A stretch of DNA of 31,288 nucleotides. Source: a virus. The stretch spans positions 1-31,288 of IMG/VR virus record IMGVR_UViG_3300044714_000019. The stretch is one strand, 5' to 3'. The position numbers and the translations under genes are program-made. Under the pieces are notes generated by a model, which was not told the origin of the DNA, did no database searches, and was given only the letters and a program-made list of their open reading frames with translations. Positions 20,925 through 27,878 of the stretch are shown piece after piece (positions within the stretch are counted from its first letter, which is position 1; every line of letters begins with the position of its first letter).

Positions 20925-21140
20925 TTAATAACGCACCGCTTGATTCTCTCTGTCCACTTCGTATTGCTTGCTGGCAGCAGACGGTTCAGGGATGAGCCGC
21001 AAAAGCTCAAGCCGCACGCTGGCGATGTGGAGAATTTTGTCAAAGCGGCAATCGGTCTGACGCTGGATCTCGCTTTCAATGGCTCGCAACTCCCGCCGAG
21101 ACATTTCCAACTCCCACTGTAAAGCCTCTTGTTTGTTCAC
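20925..21140 (-). CDS. Small helical protein, unknown
   Basis: The product is 71 residues from a GTG start at 21140, with GAGGAGG six bases upstream, a very strong site. Almost all helix (EALQWELEMSRRELRAIESE). The GTG overlaps the stop of the small upstream frame as GTGA. Function unknown; a coiled-coil accessory of the recombination block is possible. Confidence 0.58.
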   Translation of the reverse strand: MNKQEALQWELEMSRRELRAIESEIQRQTDCRFDKILHIASVRLELLRLIPEPSAASKQYEVDRENQAVRY

Positions 21141-21253
21141 TTTGCCTCCTCTGCGTGACGATTCACGCGCAAAACAACCAGCTGAATGTGCAGCTCGACC
21201 AGCACAGGATTGCCGCCCAGCGATTCCAGCAAATACTCAATGCTGCTTTTCAA
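21137..21253 (-). CDS. Possible 38-residue protein (TTG start)
   Basis: A stop-bounded frame reads from TTG 21253 to TGA 21137-21139. Its protein (KSSIEYLLESLGGNPVLVEL...) has balanced composition and a leucine-rich helix. Its stop overlaps the next GTG start (GTGA), and the strong GAGGAGG of the next gene lies within it. The TTG start is uncertain. Confidence 0.4.
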   Translation of the reverse strand: MKSSIEYLLESLGGNPVLVELHIQLVVLRVNRHAEEAK

Positions 21254-21266
21254 CTTGGCCTAGCTG

Positions 21267-21518
21267 CTAACCCTCGATTGGCCCATTATCCTTTGCATCG
21301 TCCATTCGGAAATGACTGTGCGGAATAATTTTCAGGATTTCGGCTGCGTACCATTCCGCTTTTAAGGCTTCCTCGTAGTTACCTGCCTTTCGCAAGGCTT
21401 CCGCTCCGGCACGCCATTCCGCCGCAGTGCGCACTATGTCATCTCGATAACGAAGAGTCGCTTTCATAAATTGCTTAAGTGCCACTTCGCAAAATTCACG
21501 ATTTGAGCTTTTGTCCAT
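21267..21518 (-). CDS. Unknown helical protein
   Basis: This gives 83 residues from ATG 21518; TTG codons at 21533 and 21527 are alternatives. It contains helix pairs with TPR-like character (AAEWRAGAEALRKAGNYEEA then LKAEWYAAEIL), so a protein-interaction role is possible. The end (HFRMDDAKDNGPIEG) is acidic. Confidence 0.55.
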   Translation of the reverse strand: MDKSSNREFCEVALKQFMKATLRYRDDIVRTAAEWRAGAEALRKAGNYEEALKAEWYAAEILKIIPHSHFRMDDAKDNGPIEG

Positions 21519-21520
21519 GT

Positions 21521-21715
21521 CTAGCAAGAGCAATCTTCTACGGCGATAGGCTTGGCTGGCTTATCCGGCAGGAATCGCAATTCCGACTGCGAAACACAAA
21601 CGGTGCCACGGTCCAAAGCGACAACGACAAGGCCTTCAAGCTGACCGGCGCAAACTTCCTTAATGGCTCCTGGATAGCCGTTGCAGATTACCTTTTGTCC
21701 GACTTTGGCTTTCAT
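21521..21715 (-). CDS. First gene of the leftward early operon, SH3/KOW-like small barrel
   Basis: This 64-residue protein looks like a single small beta barrel: KAKVGQKVICNGYPGAIKEV, then EGLVVVALDRGTVCVS and ELRFLP. This resembles short KOW/SH3-type units that fit on nucleic acids or polymerase. GAGGGA lies eight bases before ATG 21715, and the strong promoter at 21736-21764 sits just upstream, so this is the first leftward product. The role is not known. Confidence 0.58.
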   Translation of the reverse strand: MKAKVGQKVICNGYPGAIKEVCAGQLEGLVVVALDRGTVCVSQSELRFLPDKPAKPIAVEDCSC

Positions 21716-21733
21716 TTGCGTGTCCCTCTATGC

Positions 21734-21784
21734 AAATAGTACGAAAACGCCAAAAGAATGTCAAGAACTATTTACAACTATTTT
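21734..21784. promoter_or_regulatory. Candidate operator: three ACTATTT/AAATAGT heptamers
   Basis: AAATAGT occurs at 21734-21740 (inside the leftward -10), and ACTATTT at 21767-21773 and 21777-21783. The latter two are exactly 10 bp apart and the first is inverted about three helical turns away. Phased repeats in a divergent promoter region are typical of phage repressor sites. No DNA-binding partner is proven. Confidence 0.45.
21736..21764 (-). promoter_or_regulatory. Major leftward early promoter
   Basis: Minus strand TTGACA (21764-21759), exact 17-base spacer, TACTAT (21741-21736). Transcription would start near 21729, leaving a leader of about 14 bases before ATG 21715. The -10 lies within one of three ACTATTT heptamers, so a repressor bound there would block it. 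Confidence 0.75.
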
Positions 21785-21787
21785 CTA

Positions 21788-21816
21788 TTGACTTTTGCAA
21801 ATTCAGGCGTAAGCTA
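21788..21816 (+). promoter_or_regulatory. Possible rightward promoter
   Basis: TTGACT at 21788-21793 is a good -35, but the -10 choices (TAAGCT at 21810 or TACGAA at 21815) are weak. If used, the transcript would be leaderless or nearly so, because the first rightward ATG is at 21822 with no Shine-Dalgarno. Confidence 0.35.
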
Positions 21817-21821
21817 CGAAT

Positions 21822-22040
21822 ATGGCTGAAACGTCGCGCCAATACCGATGGGCCACTAAGCGCGTAAGTGAAGGAAAATGCGGACTTTGCGGCAATCCAC
21901 GCAATCTATATGCGCATCTGTGCGACGAATGCCAAGCCGACACACGGCGAAGAGTCAGGCAAAATAGCGGTTTCAAGCCGTGGCGCAAGGGCAAGCGAGG
22001 CAGACCGCCGAAGTGGGCGCAGAAAGAAGCAGCGGCATGA
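21822..22040 (+). CDS. Zinc-finger protein with AT-hook-like tail
   Basis: This 72-residue protein has C-x2-C-x10-C-x2-C (GKCGLCGNPRNLYAHLCDEC, about 18-37). A basic region follows, then GKRGRPPKW near 57-65, matching the R-G-R-P core of an AT-hook. Both parts suggest DNA contact. It is the first rightward gene after the divergent control region and could bind the AT-rich DNA there. No ribosome binding site is seen. It is coupled as ATGA to the next gene. It may also be a decayed HNH-type zinc knuckle. Confidence 0.62.
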   Translation: MAETSRQYRWATKRVSEGKCGLCGNPRNLYAHLCDECQADTRRRVRQNSGFKPWRKGKRGRPPKWAQKEAAA

Positions 22041-22282
22041 GCGAACAACTGTTGACGGCTAAGGCCACGCTAGTGACGCGCTGTGGCTGCTGGAAGCATG
22101 TGGATGTGCCGTGGCCGCCGAACAAGGAACTAATCGTTCCGCTCAAGCCGAGGCAATCAGCTAGTGTTCATCAATCTGAAGGCCCCAGCAAACCGTTCAT
22201 GGAAACACGCAGGTTCGAGCTAAAAGACGCTGGAAGGCACGGTATTGAGTTATACGCTGATTATGAAGAAGTTTCAGCATGA
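22037..22282 (+). CDS. Unknown small protein
   Basis: ATG 22037 overlaps the previous stop. The 81-residue product has an N-terminal beta part with adjacent cysteines (ATLVTRCGCWKHVDVPWPP) and a C-terminal charged part (RRFELKDAGRHGIELYADYE). No known family. Confidence 0.52.
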   Translation: MSEQLLTAKATLVTRCGCWKHVDVPWPPNKELIVPLKPRQSASVHQSEGPSKPFMETRRFELKDAGRHGIELYADYEEVSA

Positions 22283-22300
22283 GCGCGCCGAGGCCCATCC

Positions 22301-22399
22301 GTGAAGTGGCTTTTCATCGTTGCAATACTGATTCTCTTCGCTCTAGGGCGAGGCGGAAGGATGTGGAGGGCATATGTGCGTCGTCTCAAACGTGGGTGA
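22301..22399 (+). CDS. 32-residue membrane microprotein (GTG start)
   Basis: GTG 22301 with GAGG seven bases upstream opens a frame of one hydrophobic helix (KWLFIVAILILFALGRGG) followed by a strongly basic tail (MWRAYVRRLKRG). Hydrophobic core plus positive end is what a single-pass membrane protein should look like. A competing 60-codon frame from 22279 lacks such order. The end overlaps the next gene by 26 bases. Confidence 0.5.
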   Translation: MKWLFIVAILILFALGRGGRMWRAYVRRLKRG

Positions 22400-22700
22400 C
22401 TATTACGGCAGGACTTTCCCGCGCGATTATCCAGATTGGTTCCCGAATACCATGCCGATAACGTTCCCGCAACAGCCAATCATGCCTGTGGTACCTGCTG
22501 GCGTATCGCAGGAAGAGTTCGATGCGCTCAAAAAGGAAGTCGAGAAAATGAAGAAGCTGCTCAAGAAAGCAAAAGAGATTGACGAAGCGACCGAGCAGCC
22601 AAACTGTGAAATGGAAGATAAAGTTGCCATGCTCAAGAGGTTAGCAGCCCTGGTAGGCGTAGACTTGAAAGACGTTTTCGGAGAACGCAAGACGCCATGA
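22374..22700 (+). CDS. Conserved-type phage protein with coiled coil
   Basis: This 108-residue protein has GGAGGG before ATG 22374. The first 40 residues are aromatic and proline-rich (YYGRTFPRDYPDWFPN, PITFPQQPIMPVVP), then a coiled coil (EEFDALKKEVEKMKKLLKKA). The Tyr/Pro/Trp head followed by a Lys/Glu coil is a layout I associate with short phage proteins placed before the terminase genes. Function unknown; it is ATGA-coupled to the next gene. Confidence 0.62.
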   Translation: MCVVSNVGDYYGRTFPRDYPDWFPNTMPITFPQQPIMPVVPAGVSQEEFDALKKEVEKMKKLLKKAKEIDEATEQPNCEMEDKVAMLKRLAALVGVDLKDVFGERKTP

Positions 22701-22870
22701 GCCAGACCATAGAAGACCTTGAGCGACGCTATCCCTGGCACTGTGCCATACTCGATGCTCAGCAAATTGCCATTCCGCGCATTACTGACCTAAAGCAGCC
22801 CATCATTGGTGATATGGCTATAGGCGAAGACGGGCTTATTTATGTTTGGACAGGTGAGCGATGGTACTGA
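22697..22870 (+). CDS. 57-residue protein, unknown
   Basis: ATG 22697 overlaps the preceding stop (ATGA). The product (MSQTIEDLERRYPWHCAILD...) ends in IGEDGLIYVWTGERWY, a short beta unit with terminal Trp-Tyr like the C-terminus of the protein at 110-379. It may be a small assembly protein. Confidence 0.5.
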   Translation: MSQTIEDLERRYPWHCAILDAQQIAIPRITDLKQPIIGDMAIGEDGLIYVWTGERWY

Positions 22871-22919
22871 AACGCAGAAAAGCCTTGCGGATACTCAGAA
22901 ATAATGCCTAAATACCCTC

Positions 22920-23279
22920 ATGGGACGGCCTAAAGGCGCAAAGAACCAGGCAGATGAGGCCAGACGCTTTGTATTCCATGTGGAACGAGCACTCAAGGCC
23001 GGAGGGTATCAAGACGGACTCATCAATCTGGTGTGCCGCCAGCTCAAGAACGAAGACTCCTGCAATCCCATCCTGCTCAAACTGCTCGAATACAAGTATG
23101 GCCGGATCCGCACAGATGGCGATGGCGACAGACACCTGCATGTGGAGATGACCGTAGATGACGCCAAGCAGCTCATTAGAGGCTATTTTGGACGGGTTAC
23201 CAGCAGCGGAGACCTTGAAGTGGGCGAGAGCCATCCAGACCGAGCGCCGCAACAAGATTCAAAGCTATTACCCAGATAA
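22920..23279 (+). CDS. Candidate small terminase subunit
   Basis: This 119-residue protein starts MGRPKGAKNQADEARRF, the basic GRPKG-KN head common to phage small terminase proteins, followed by helices (VERALKAGGYQDGLINLVC) and ILLKLLEYKYGR, another feature of that family. Small terminases recognise the packaging site and stimulate the motor. It directly precedes the large terminase ATPase gene and overlaps it by 122 bases, so the true end of the conserved part is probably near residue 85. There is no clear Shine-Dalgarno. Confidence 0.6.
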   Translation: MGRPKGAKNQADEARRFVFHVERALKAGGYQDGLINLVCRQLKNEDSCNPILLKLLEYKYGRIRTDGDGDRHLHVEMTVDDAKQLIRGYFGRVTSSGDLEVGESHPDRAPQQDSKLLPR

Positions 23280-23880
23280 CGGGCCTTTACGCAGAGAGTT
23301 ATATCCCAAGCATTTAGAGTTCTTTAGCAAAGGATCAGAGCACAGAGAGCGTTGCTTCTTGGCAGCTAATCGCGTAGGCAAGACAGAAGGCGTGGGAGCA
23401 TACGAATGCACTTTGCACCTGACTGGCAGATACCCCAGTTGGTGGACAGGAAGACGATTTGAGACAGCAATTACGGCTTGGGCAGCCGGCGACACGAATC
23501 AGACGACCAAAGATGTGCTTCAGCGAGTCTTGCTAGGTCCAAAGATTGATGTAGGCACGGGAATGATACCGGGAGATGCCATCGTAAAAACCACGCCAAA
23601 GACCGGTGTACCAGAAGCCGTGGAAACCATTCATGTTAAGCACGTTAGCGGAGGGGTATCGGAGCTTACGCTCAAAACCTACGAGCAAGGCAGAATAAGT
23701 TTCCAAGGCACAAGCCGGCACATTGTCTGGCTAGATGAAGAGCCAGACATGGGGATTTACACAGAATGCCTGACGCGCACAATGACGACCAATGGCCTCG
23801 TAATTTGTACGTTCACGCCTTTGCTCGGCATGTCTGAGGTGGTCAGGTATTTTCTGGATATGAAAGCGATTGAATCGTGA
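23158..23880 (+). CDS. Large terminase, ATPase half (split gene)
   Basis: This 240-residue protein contains the complete motor ATPase of a P22-like large terminase. The N-terminal YYPDNGPLRRELYPKHLEFF is followed by Walker A AANRVGKTEG (69-78), adenine/catalytic strands, Walker B IVWLDEEP (189-196) and the coupling motif CTFTPLLG (217-224). It stops with TGA at 23878-23880 just after the motif region that normally continues into the nuclease. The nuclease is encoded by the next gene, whose GTG overlaps this stop (GTGA). Lengths of both pieces add up to one normal terminase. Confidence 0.85.
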   Translation: MTPSSSLEAILDGLPAAETLKWARAIQTERRNKIQSYYPDNGPLRRELYPKHLEFFSKGSEHRERCFLAANRVGKTEGVGAYECTLHLTGRYPSWWTGRRFETAITAWAAGDTNQTTKDVLQRVLLGPKIDVGTGMIPGDAIVKTTPKTGVPEAVETIHVKHVSGGVSELTLKTYEQGRISFQGTSRHIVWLDEEPDMGIYTECLTRTMTTNGLVICTFTPLLGMSEVVRYFLDMKAIES

Positions 23881-24599
23881 GTAAAGCTGTCATTCAAGCG
23901 GCTTGGGAGGATGTACCACACCTCACCGAGCAGGCCAAGAAGGAGCTTTATGACAGCTACCCGCCACACGTCCGAGACGCACGAACAAAAGGAATCCCGC
24001 AGCTTGGTTCAGGAGCTATCTACCCTGTACCCGAATCTGACGTTCTCATTGCCGATTTTGAGATCCCCGTGCATTACCCGCGAGTCTATGCTCTTGACGT
24101 GGGCTGGAATCGAACCGCATGCCTCTGGGCAGCCAGAGACAATGAAACAGGAGTAGTCTATCTCTACAGCGAGCATTATAAAGGCCAAGCCGAGCCGGTA
24201 ATCCATGCCCAGGGCATAAAGGCTCGAGGAGACTGGATTCCAGGTGTCATTGACCCGGCATCTCGAGGACGCAGTCAATTCGACGGCGAGAAGCTGATCG
24301 AGACCTATCGGCAGCTCGGCTTGATTCTGACTCCAAGCAAAAACGCCGTGGAAGCCGGAATCTACGAGACTTGGCAGCTCCTGGCTAACGGCAAGATGAA
24401 AGTCTTCAAGAGCCTAGTCAACTGGCTGATGGAGTTCAGAATCTACCAGCGCGACGAGAAGGGCAAGGTCGTAAAGTCCAACGATCACCTCATGGATTGC
24501 ATGCGGTACTTGACACTCACTGGATTAGGTATAATGTGTCTTAAGCCAGTCGGGAGTTCGCGGCCGCCGCGGCAGCCAAAAGGCTGGATGGGAGTCTAG
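23877..24599 (+). CDS. Large terminase, nuclease half (split gene)
   Basis: This gives 240 residues from GTG 23877. It begins SKAVIQAAWEDVPHL, the usual bridge after the ATPase, then GSGAIYPVPES. The RNase H-like nuclease follows: YALDVGWNR with Asp74, GVIDPASRGRSQFDGEKL with Asp126, and SNDHLMDCMRY with Asp203/Asp207 for metal binding. It cuts the concatemer during headful packaging. An in-frame stop lies only two codons before the GTG, so the reading frame opens just here; fusion to the ATPase would need a -1 shift inside a seven-base window, and no standard slippery heptamer is present. Confidence 0.85.
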   Translation: MSKAVIQAAWEDVPHLTEQAKKELYDSYPPHVRDARTKGIPQLGSGAIYPVPESDVLIADFEIPVHYPRVYALDVGWNRTACLWAARDNETGVVYLYSEHYKGQAEPVIHAQGIKARGDWIPGVIDPASRGRSQFDGEKLIETYRQLGLILTPSKNAVEAGIYETWQLLANGKMKVFKSLVNWLMEFRIYQRDEKGKVVKSNDHLMDCMRYLTLTGLGIMCLKPVGSSRPPRQPKGWMGV

Positions 24600-24830
24600 A
24601 TGCCTGCTAAATCCAAAGCACAACGCGAACTGATGGCCATTGCCGAGCATCACCCCAGCGAGGTACATGGCGCTAATCGCGGCGTTCTCAAGATGAGCCA
24701 CACGCAATTGCACGACTTCGCCGACACCAAGGGCCTGCACCTAAACCACGTCCATCAAGTAGTGCACCACAAGGATTCGATCCCAACGAACACCAAAGGC
24801 CCGCACGTGAAGGCAATAGCGCACAAATGA
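24600..24830 (+). CDS. DUF3008-like small protein
   Basis: This 76-residue protein begins MPAKSKAQRELMAIAEHHPS, matching the MPAKSKAQQ start of small proteins grouped as DUF3008 and common beside phage packaging genes. His-rich middle and end (HLNHVHQVVHHKD). The start follows the terminase stop directly; the stop overlaps the next ATG as ATGA. Function unknown. Confidence 0.65.
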   Translation: MPAKSKAQRELMAIAEHHPSEVHGANRGVLKMSHTQLHDFADTKGLHLNHVHQVVHHKDSIPTNTKGPHVKAIAHK

Positions 24831-25459
24831 TTTTATCTCCACACGCCGGAAGAACTCGTCTAGCAGATGGGACGAGCGCACGCGGAAGCGATACCGCCAG
24901 CCACCCTTCAGGCTGCTTACCTAAGCTGGCTCCCTCGGCTAGCCCAGAAGAGCACGGCGTAACGGGGCATCTGCAACTATTTGACGACAGAGTGCTTGTC
25001 AGGCGCATCGAAGAGCCAAGCGGCCTCGTGCTCACGGACGCGCCCAAGAGCATCAAAGGCGTTGTTGTAGCTGTCGGGCCGGGCAAGTGGGTGCCGGGAA
25101 CGTGGTGGCACGGATTGCACAGGGTAGAAGAGACTGGCTTTTGGGATATTGGCTGGTATTGGACGGATGGCTACCACGAGACACCTGAAGTCAAGCCGGG
25201 CATGATTGTGGCTTTCAATAGCCGCTGGAACGACTTAGCCCATGCCGAGAACAAAGGCACAGGAGCAGATGGCAAAGGCAAGCTCGAGCGGCCGCTCAGC
25301 TACAAGCTGGACAAGAACGTCCATCTGATCAGAGAGGCTGACATATTTGGAGTTTTGCCGAGCGAGCACGTCAGGATCGAGTATCTACGGACAGGCATGG
25401 AAGAGCTATTTGTGAATCGCTCGACAGCGCCGGAGGTCTTTCAAAGCAAATGCGGATAG
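24827..25459 (+). CDS. GroES-like co-chaperonin domain protein
   Basis: This 210-residue protein has a Cpn10/GroES core from about residue 48: HLQLFDDRVLVRRIEEPSGL, then VLTDAPKSIKGVVVAVGPGK, VKPGMIVAF near 122-130, and VHLIREADIFGVL near 165-177. The GLVLTD segment corresponds to the GroEL-contacting G-I-V-L in GroES, with a shortened mobile loop. Two insertions (about 88-120 and 135-162) and a 47-residue N-terminal extension double the usual size. Phage co-chaperonins (T4 gp31) remodel host GroEL for coat folding. Its place between terminase and portal, ATGA-coupled, suggests a head-assembly chaperone or a virion protein that has reused the fold. Confidence 0.68.
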   Translation: MILSPHAGRTRLADGTSARGSDTASHPSGCLPKLAPSASPEEHGVTGHLQLFDDRVLVRRIEEPSGLVLTDAPKSIKGVVVAVGPGKWVPGTWWHGLHRVEETGFWDIGWYWTDGYHETPEVKPGMIVAFNSRWNDLAHAENKGTGADGKGKLERPLSYKLDKNVHLIREADIFGVLPSEHVRIEYLRTGMEELFVNRSTAPEVFQSKCG

Positions 25460-25632
25460 TCATAGGCGAAGTGTCTGAAGACAATGGCACTTACAAGATG
25501 CAGCGTGCTATCCACGTAGAAATCAGCGATGCGGACTTCGAGCTGGAATCAGACGACTTTGTAGAGCGCTACCTGCGGCCAGCAATGGCTCAGCTGGTCG
25601 CCTGGCACGATGAAGAGGCTGTGAAGCACTGA
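25450..25632 (+). CDS. 60-residue acidic protein, unknown
   Basis: The start lies ten bases inside the GroES-like gene; the stop overlaps the portal start (TGATG). An acidic helix (ISDADFELESDDFVERYLRP) is notable. It could be a small assembly factor for the portal; no family is recognised. Confidence 0.55.
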   Translation: MRIVIGEVSEDNGTYKMQRAIHVEISDADFELESDDFVERYLRPAMAQLVAWHDEEAVKH

Positions 25633-27878
25633 TGCCGTATGACACCCTAGACGGCGCACCGATTAATATTGCTGGGGCTGTCGCCGCGCAAGATCAGGAA
25701 GCCAAAGACTTTCTAGCATTAGCCCGCGAACGCTTCAAACTAGCCCAGACAGCCGAGAACAAGTTCCGCCAAAAAGCCCTTGAGGACATGAAGTTCCTTG
25801 TAGGCGATCAATGGCCCGGCGAGACACAGACACAACGCTCCGAAGAGTCGAGACCTTGCCTGACAATCAACCGGATGCCGGCGATCAAGAGCCAGATCGT
25901 CAATGAGCAGCGTGCGCAGCGGCCGGCCATCATCGTCAAACCCGTAGGCGATGGCGCGGATGTTGATACCGCGGAGACCTGGACAGGCATCATCCGGCAC
26001 ATCTTTGTGAACTCAGACGGCGAAGTAGCGATTGACCGCGGCTTTGAGCCCATGGTGGTGGCAGGAAAGGGCTATTGCGAGATTGTTGCCGATTATTTGC
26101 CCGGCAGGACCTTCGATCAGGAACTCTACATTCGGCCGGTGCGTAATTTCTTCTCTGTTTACTGTGATCCAGCAGCTGTTCTGCCTGACGAGACAGACGC
26201 CAACTGGAAGTTCAAGACGTGCGATTACCCGTTTTCCGAATACAAGGCTTTATTCCCCGGAAGCCAACTAGCTCAGTTGAATGACTTTACAGCGATTGGT
26301 GATAATTTCCCCGGCTGGGGAGACTCGAAGACCATCCGCGTGGCAGAGTACTGGCACAAGGAATGGGAAGAGGAGCAGCTATATTTCATCGACAATGGGC
26401 AGGTCATGGATGCAGCCAGATACCGGGCCATGACAAAGGAAATGGACGAAGATAGCAAACCAAAGATCCAGAAGCGCCGCAAGATGCGAACCTGCAAGGT
26501 CTATTGCTCGGTCATAAACGGGATTGAAACGATTGATGAGTACAAGTTCCCCGGAACGATAGGTTATATACCGCTTATCCCATTCATTGCAGAGGATTTC
26601 GACGTAGATGGAGAAAGGCACCTATACGGAATTGTAAGGAATGCCAAGGATGCTCAGCGTTCGATTAACTATTTTCGTTCTTACGCAGCTGAAGTTATTG
26701 CTCTGGCGCCTAAAGCCCCGTGGGTAGGTTGGAAAGGCCAGTTCAAAGACGGCAAGTGGCAGAATGCGAATGTGGTGAACTATGCCTACCTGGAAGCCGA
26801 TGTGGTCACTACTACGGGACAGCCTGCGCCGTCGCTTCCGACAAGGAATCAATTTGAGCCGCCGATTCAGGCGATACTGGCCATGTCTCAAGCAGTTGAC
26901 CAAGACCTCAAATCAGTGACAGGAATCTATGAGCCATCGCTCGGACAGACCAAAACGGACCAATCGGGCAAAGCAATCGACCTCCTGCAGAAGCAAGGAG
27001 GGCTCACAAACCTTAACTTTACCGACAACCTGTCTCGGACCTTACGGCATATTGGCCGCGTCATACTCGACGCCGCCCCATTTATTTATGACGCCCCACG
27101 CGTACAGCGCATTATCCAGCCGGACGGTACGACGAATCACGTGGTTGTACACTCAGGCCGGGAACAAGCCGCCAGCCAGCTGAAAAGCGACAGCATCAAA
27201 GAAGTTTATGACCTTTCTGCAGGCACGTACGACGTGGTAATCGATGTAGGGCCGAGTTATCAGACAAAGAGACAAGAAGCATTCAACATGCAGATCCAGC
27301 TGGCCCAAGCGGACAAGTCTGGCGAGATCCTCAAGACCTGCCTGGACATCATTGTAGGCAACTCCGACTCGCCGGGCGCTACGGAGATGGCGAAGCGTCT
27401 CAAGAAGCTGGTTCCACCGCAAGTCTTGGACGACGACGGCTCGGATCCGCAAGTCACAATCCAGAAGCTTACTGGCCAAGTCCAGCAGATGCAACAAGTT
27501 CAGCAACAACTGATGCAGCATAACCAGCAGATGATGGATGATCTCAAGACCGAAAAGATTCAGCAGGACGGCAAATACCAGATCGTCCAGCTACAAACAG
27601 CCGCACAGATCGAGGTTGCGGGAATCAATGCCAAACTAGCCGCGGCGCAGCTGGATTTCGACAAGTGGGAACATGCCGCAGATCAGGCCCACGAACTAGC
27701 CATGGCGCAGATAGGCAATCAGGCAGCCGCCCAGCAACAGCAAAGCCAGCAGCAAGCCGATTCACAAAGTCAGGCAGCCCAGCAAGCACACGAAAAGGAT
27801 TTAGCGACAACTCCGCCGCCCGAGGATCCCAATGCCGGAACCGACAACAGCAGTGGTGGAAGTTCCACCGGAAGTTAA
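25632..27878 (+). CDS. Portal protein, P22-like
   Basis: This 748-residue protein is portal-sized. N-terminal ALEDMKFLVGDQWPGETQTQ and PCLTINRMPAIKSQIVNEQR are the signature of P22-type portals, followed by IRPVRNFFSVYCDPAA and IIDEYK-like strands. The motif SVTGIYEPSLGQTKTDQSGK near 430-450 and NLSRTLRHIGRVILD form the stem/crown region. A long Gln-rich C-terminal coiled coil (about 615-720) matches the helical barrel of P22 portal. Portals form the dodecameric ring through which DNA enters and leaves. It overlaps the scaffold-like gene by 47 bases. Confidence 0.9.
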   Translation: MPYDTLDGAPINIAGAVAAQDQEAKDFLALARERFKLAQTAENKFRQKALEDMKFLVGDQWPGETQTQRSEESRPCLTINRMPAIKSQIVNEQRAQRPAIIVKPVGDGADVDTAETWTGIIRHIFVNSDGEVAIDRGFEPMVVAGKGYCEIVADYLPGRTFDQELYIRPVRNFFSVYCDPAAVLPDETDANWKFKTCDYPFSEYKALFPGSQLAQLNDFTAIGDNFPGWGDSKTIRVAEYWHKEWEEEQLYFIDNGQVMDAARYRAMTKEMDEDSKPKIQKRRKMRTCKVYCSVINGIETIDEYKFPGTIGYIPLIPFIAEDFDVDGERHLYGIVRNAKDAQRSINYFRSYAAEVIALAPKAPWVGWKGQFKDGKWQNANVVNYAYLEADVVTTTGQPAPSLPTRNQFEPPIQAILAMSQAVDQDLKSVTGIYEPSLGQTKTDQSGKAIDLLQKQGGLTNLNFTDNLSRTLRHIGRVILDAAPFIYDAPRVQRIIQPDGTTNHVVVHSGREQAASQLKSDSIKEVYDLSAGTYDVVIDVGPSYQTKRQEAFNMQIQLAQADKSGEILKTCLDIIVGNSDSPGATEMAKRLKKLVPPQVLDDDGSDPQVTIQKLTGQVQQMQQVQQQLMQHNQQMMDDLKTEKIQQDGKYQIVQLQTAAQIEVAGINAKLAAAQLDFDKWEHAADQAHELAMAQIGNQAAAQQQQSQQQADSQSQAAQQAHEKDLATTPPPEDPNAGTDNSSGGSSTGS

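Noticed and set aside
22279-22461. Rightward 60-codon frame with ATGA coupling
   Set aside because: Despite the coupling, its sequence looks unlike protein, and the overlapping GTG frame 22301-22399 gives an orderly membrane helix.
23865-23885. Programmed -1 frameshift joining the terminase halves
   Set aside because: No X-XXY-YYZ heptamer or downstream stem was seen and the window for the shift is only seven bases, so I favour a split gene or sequence error.
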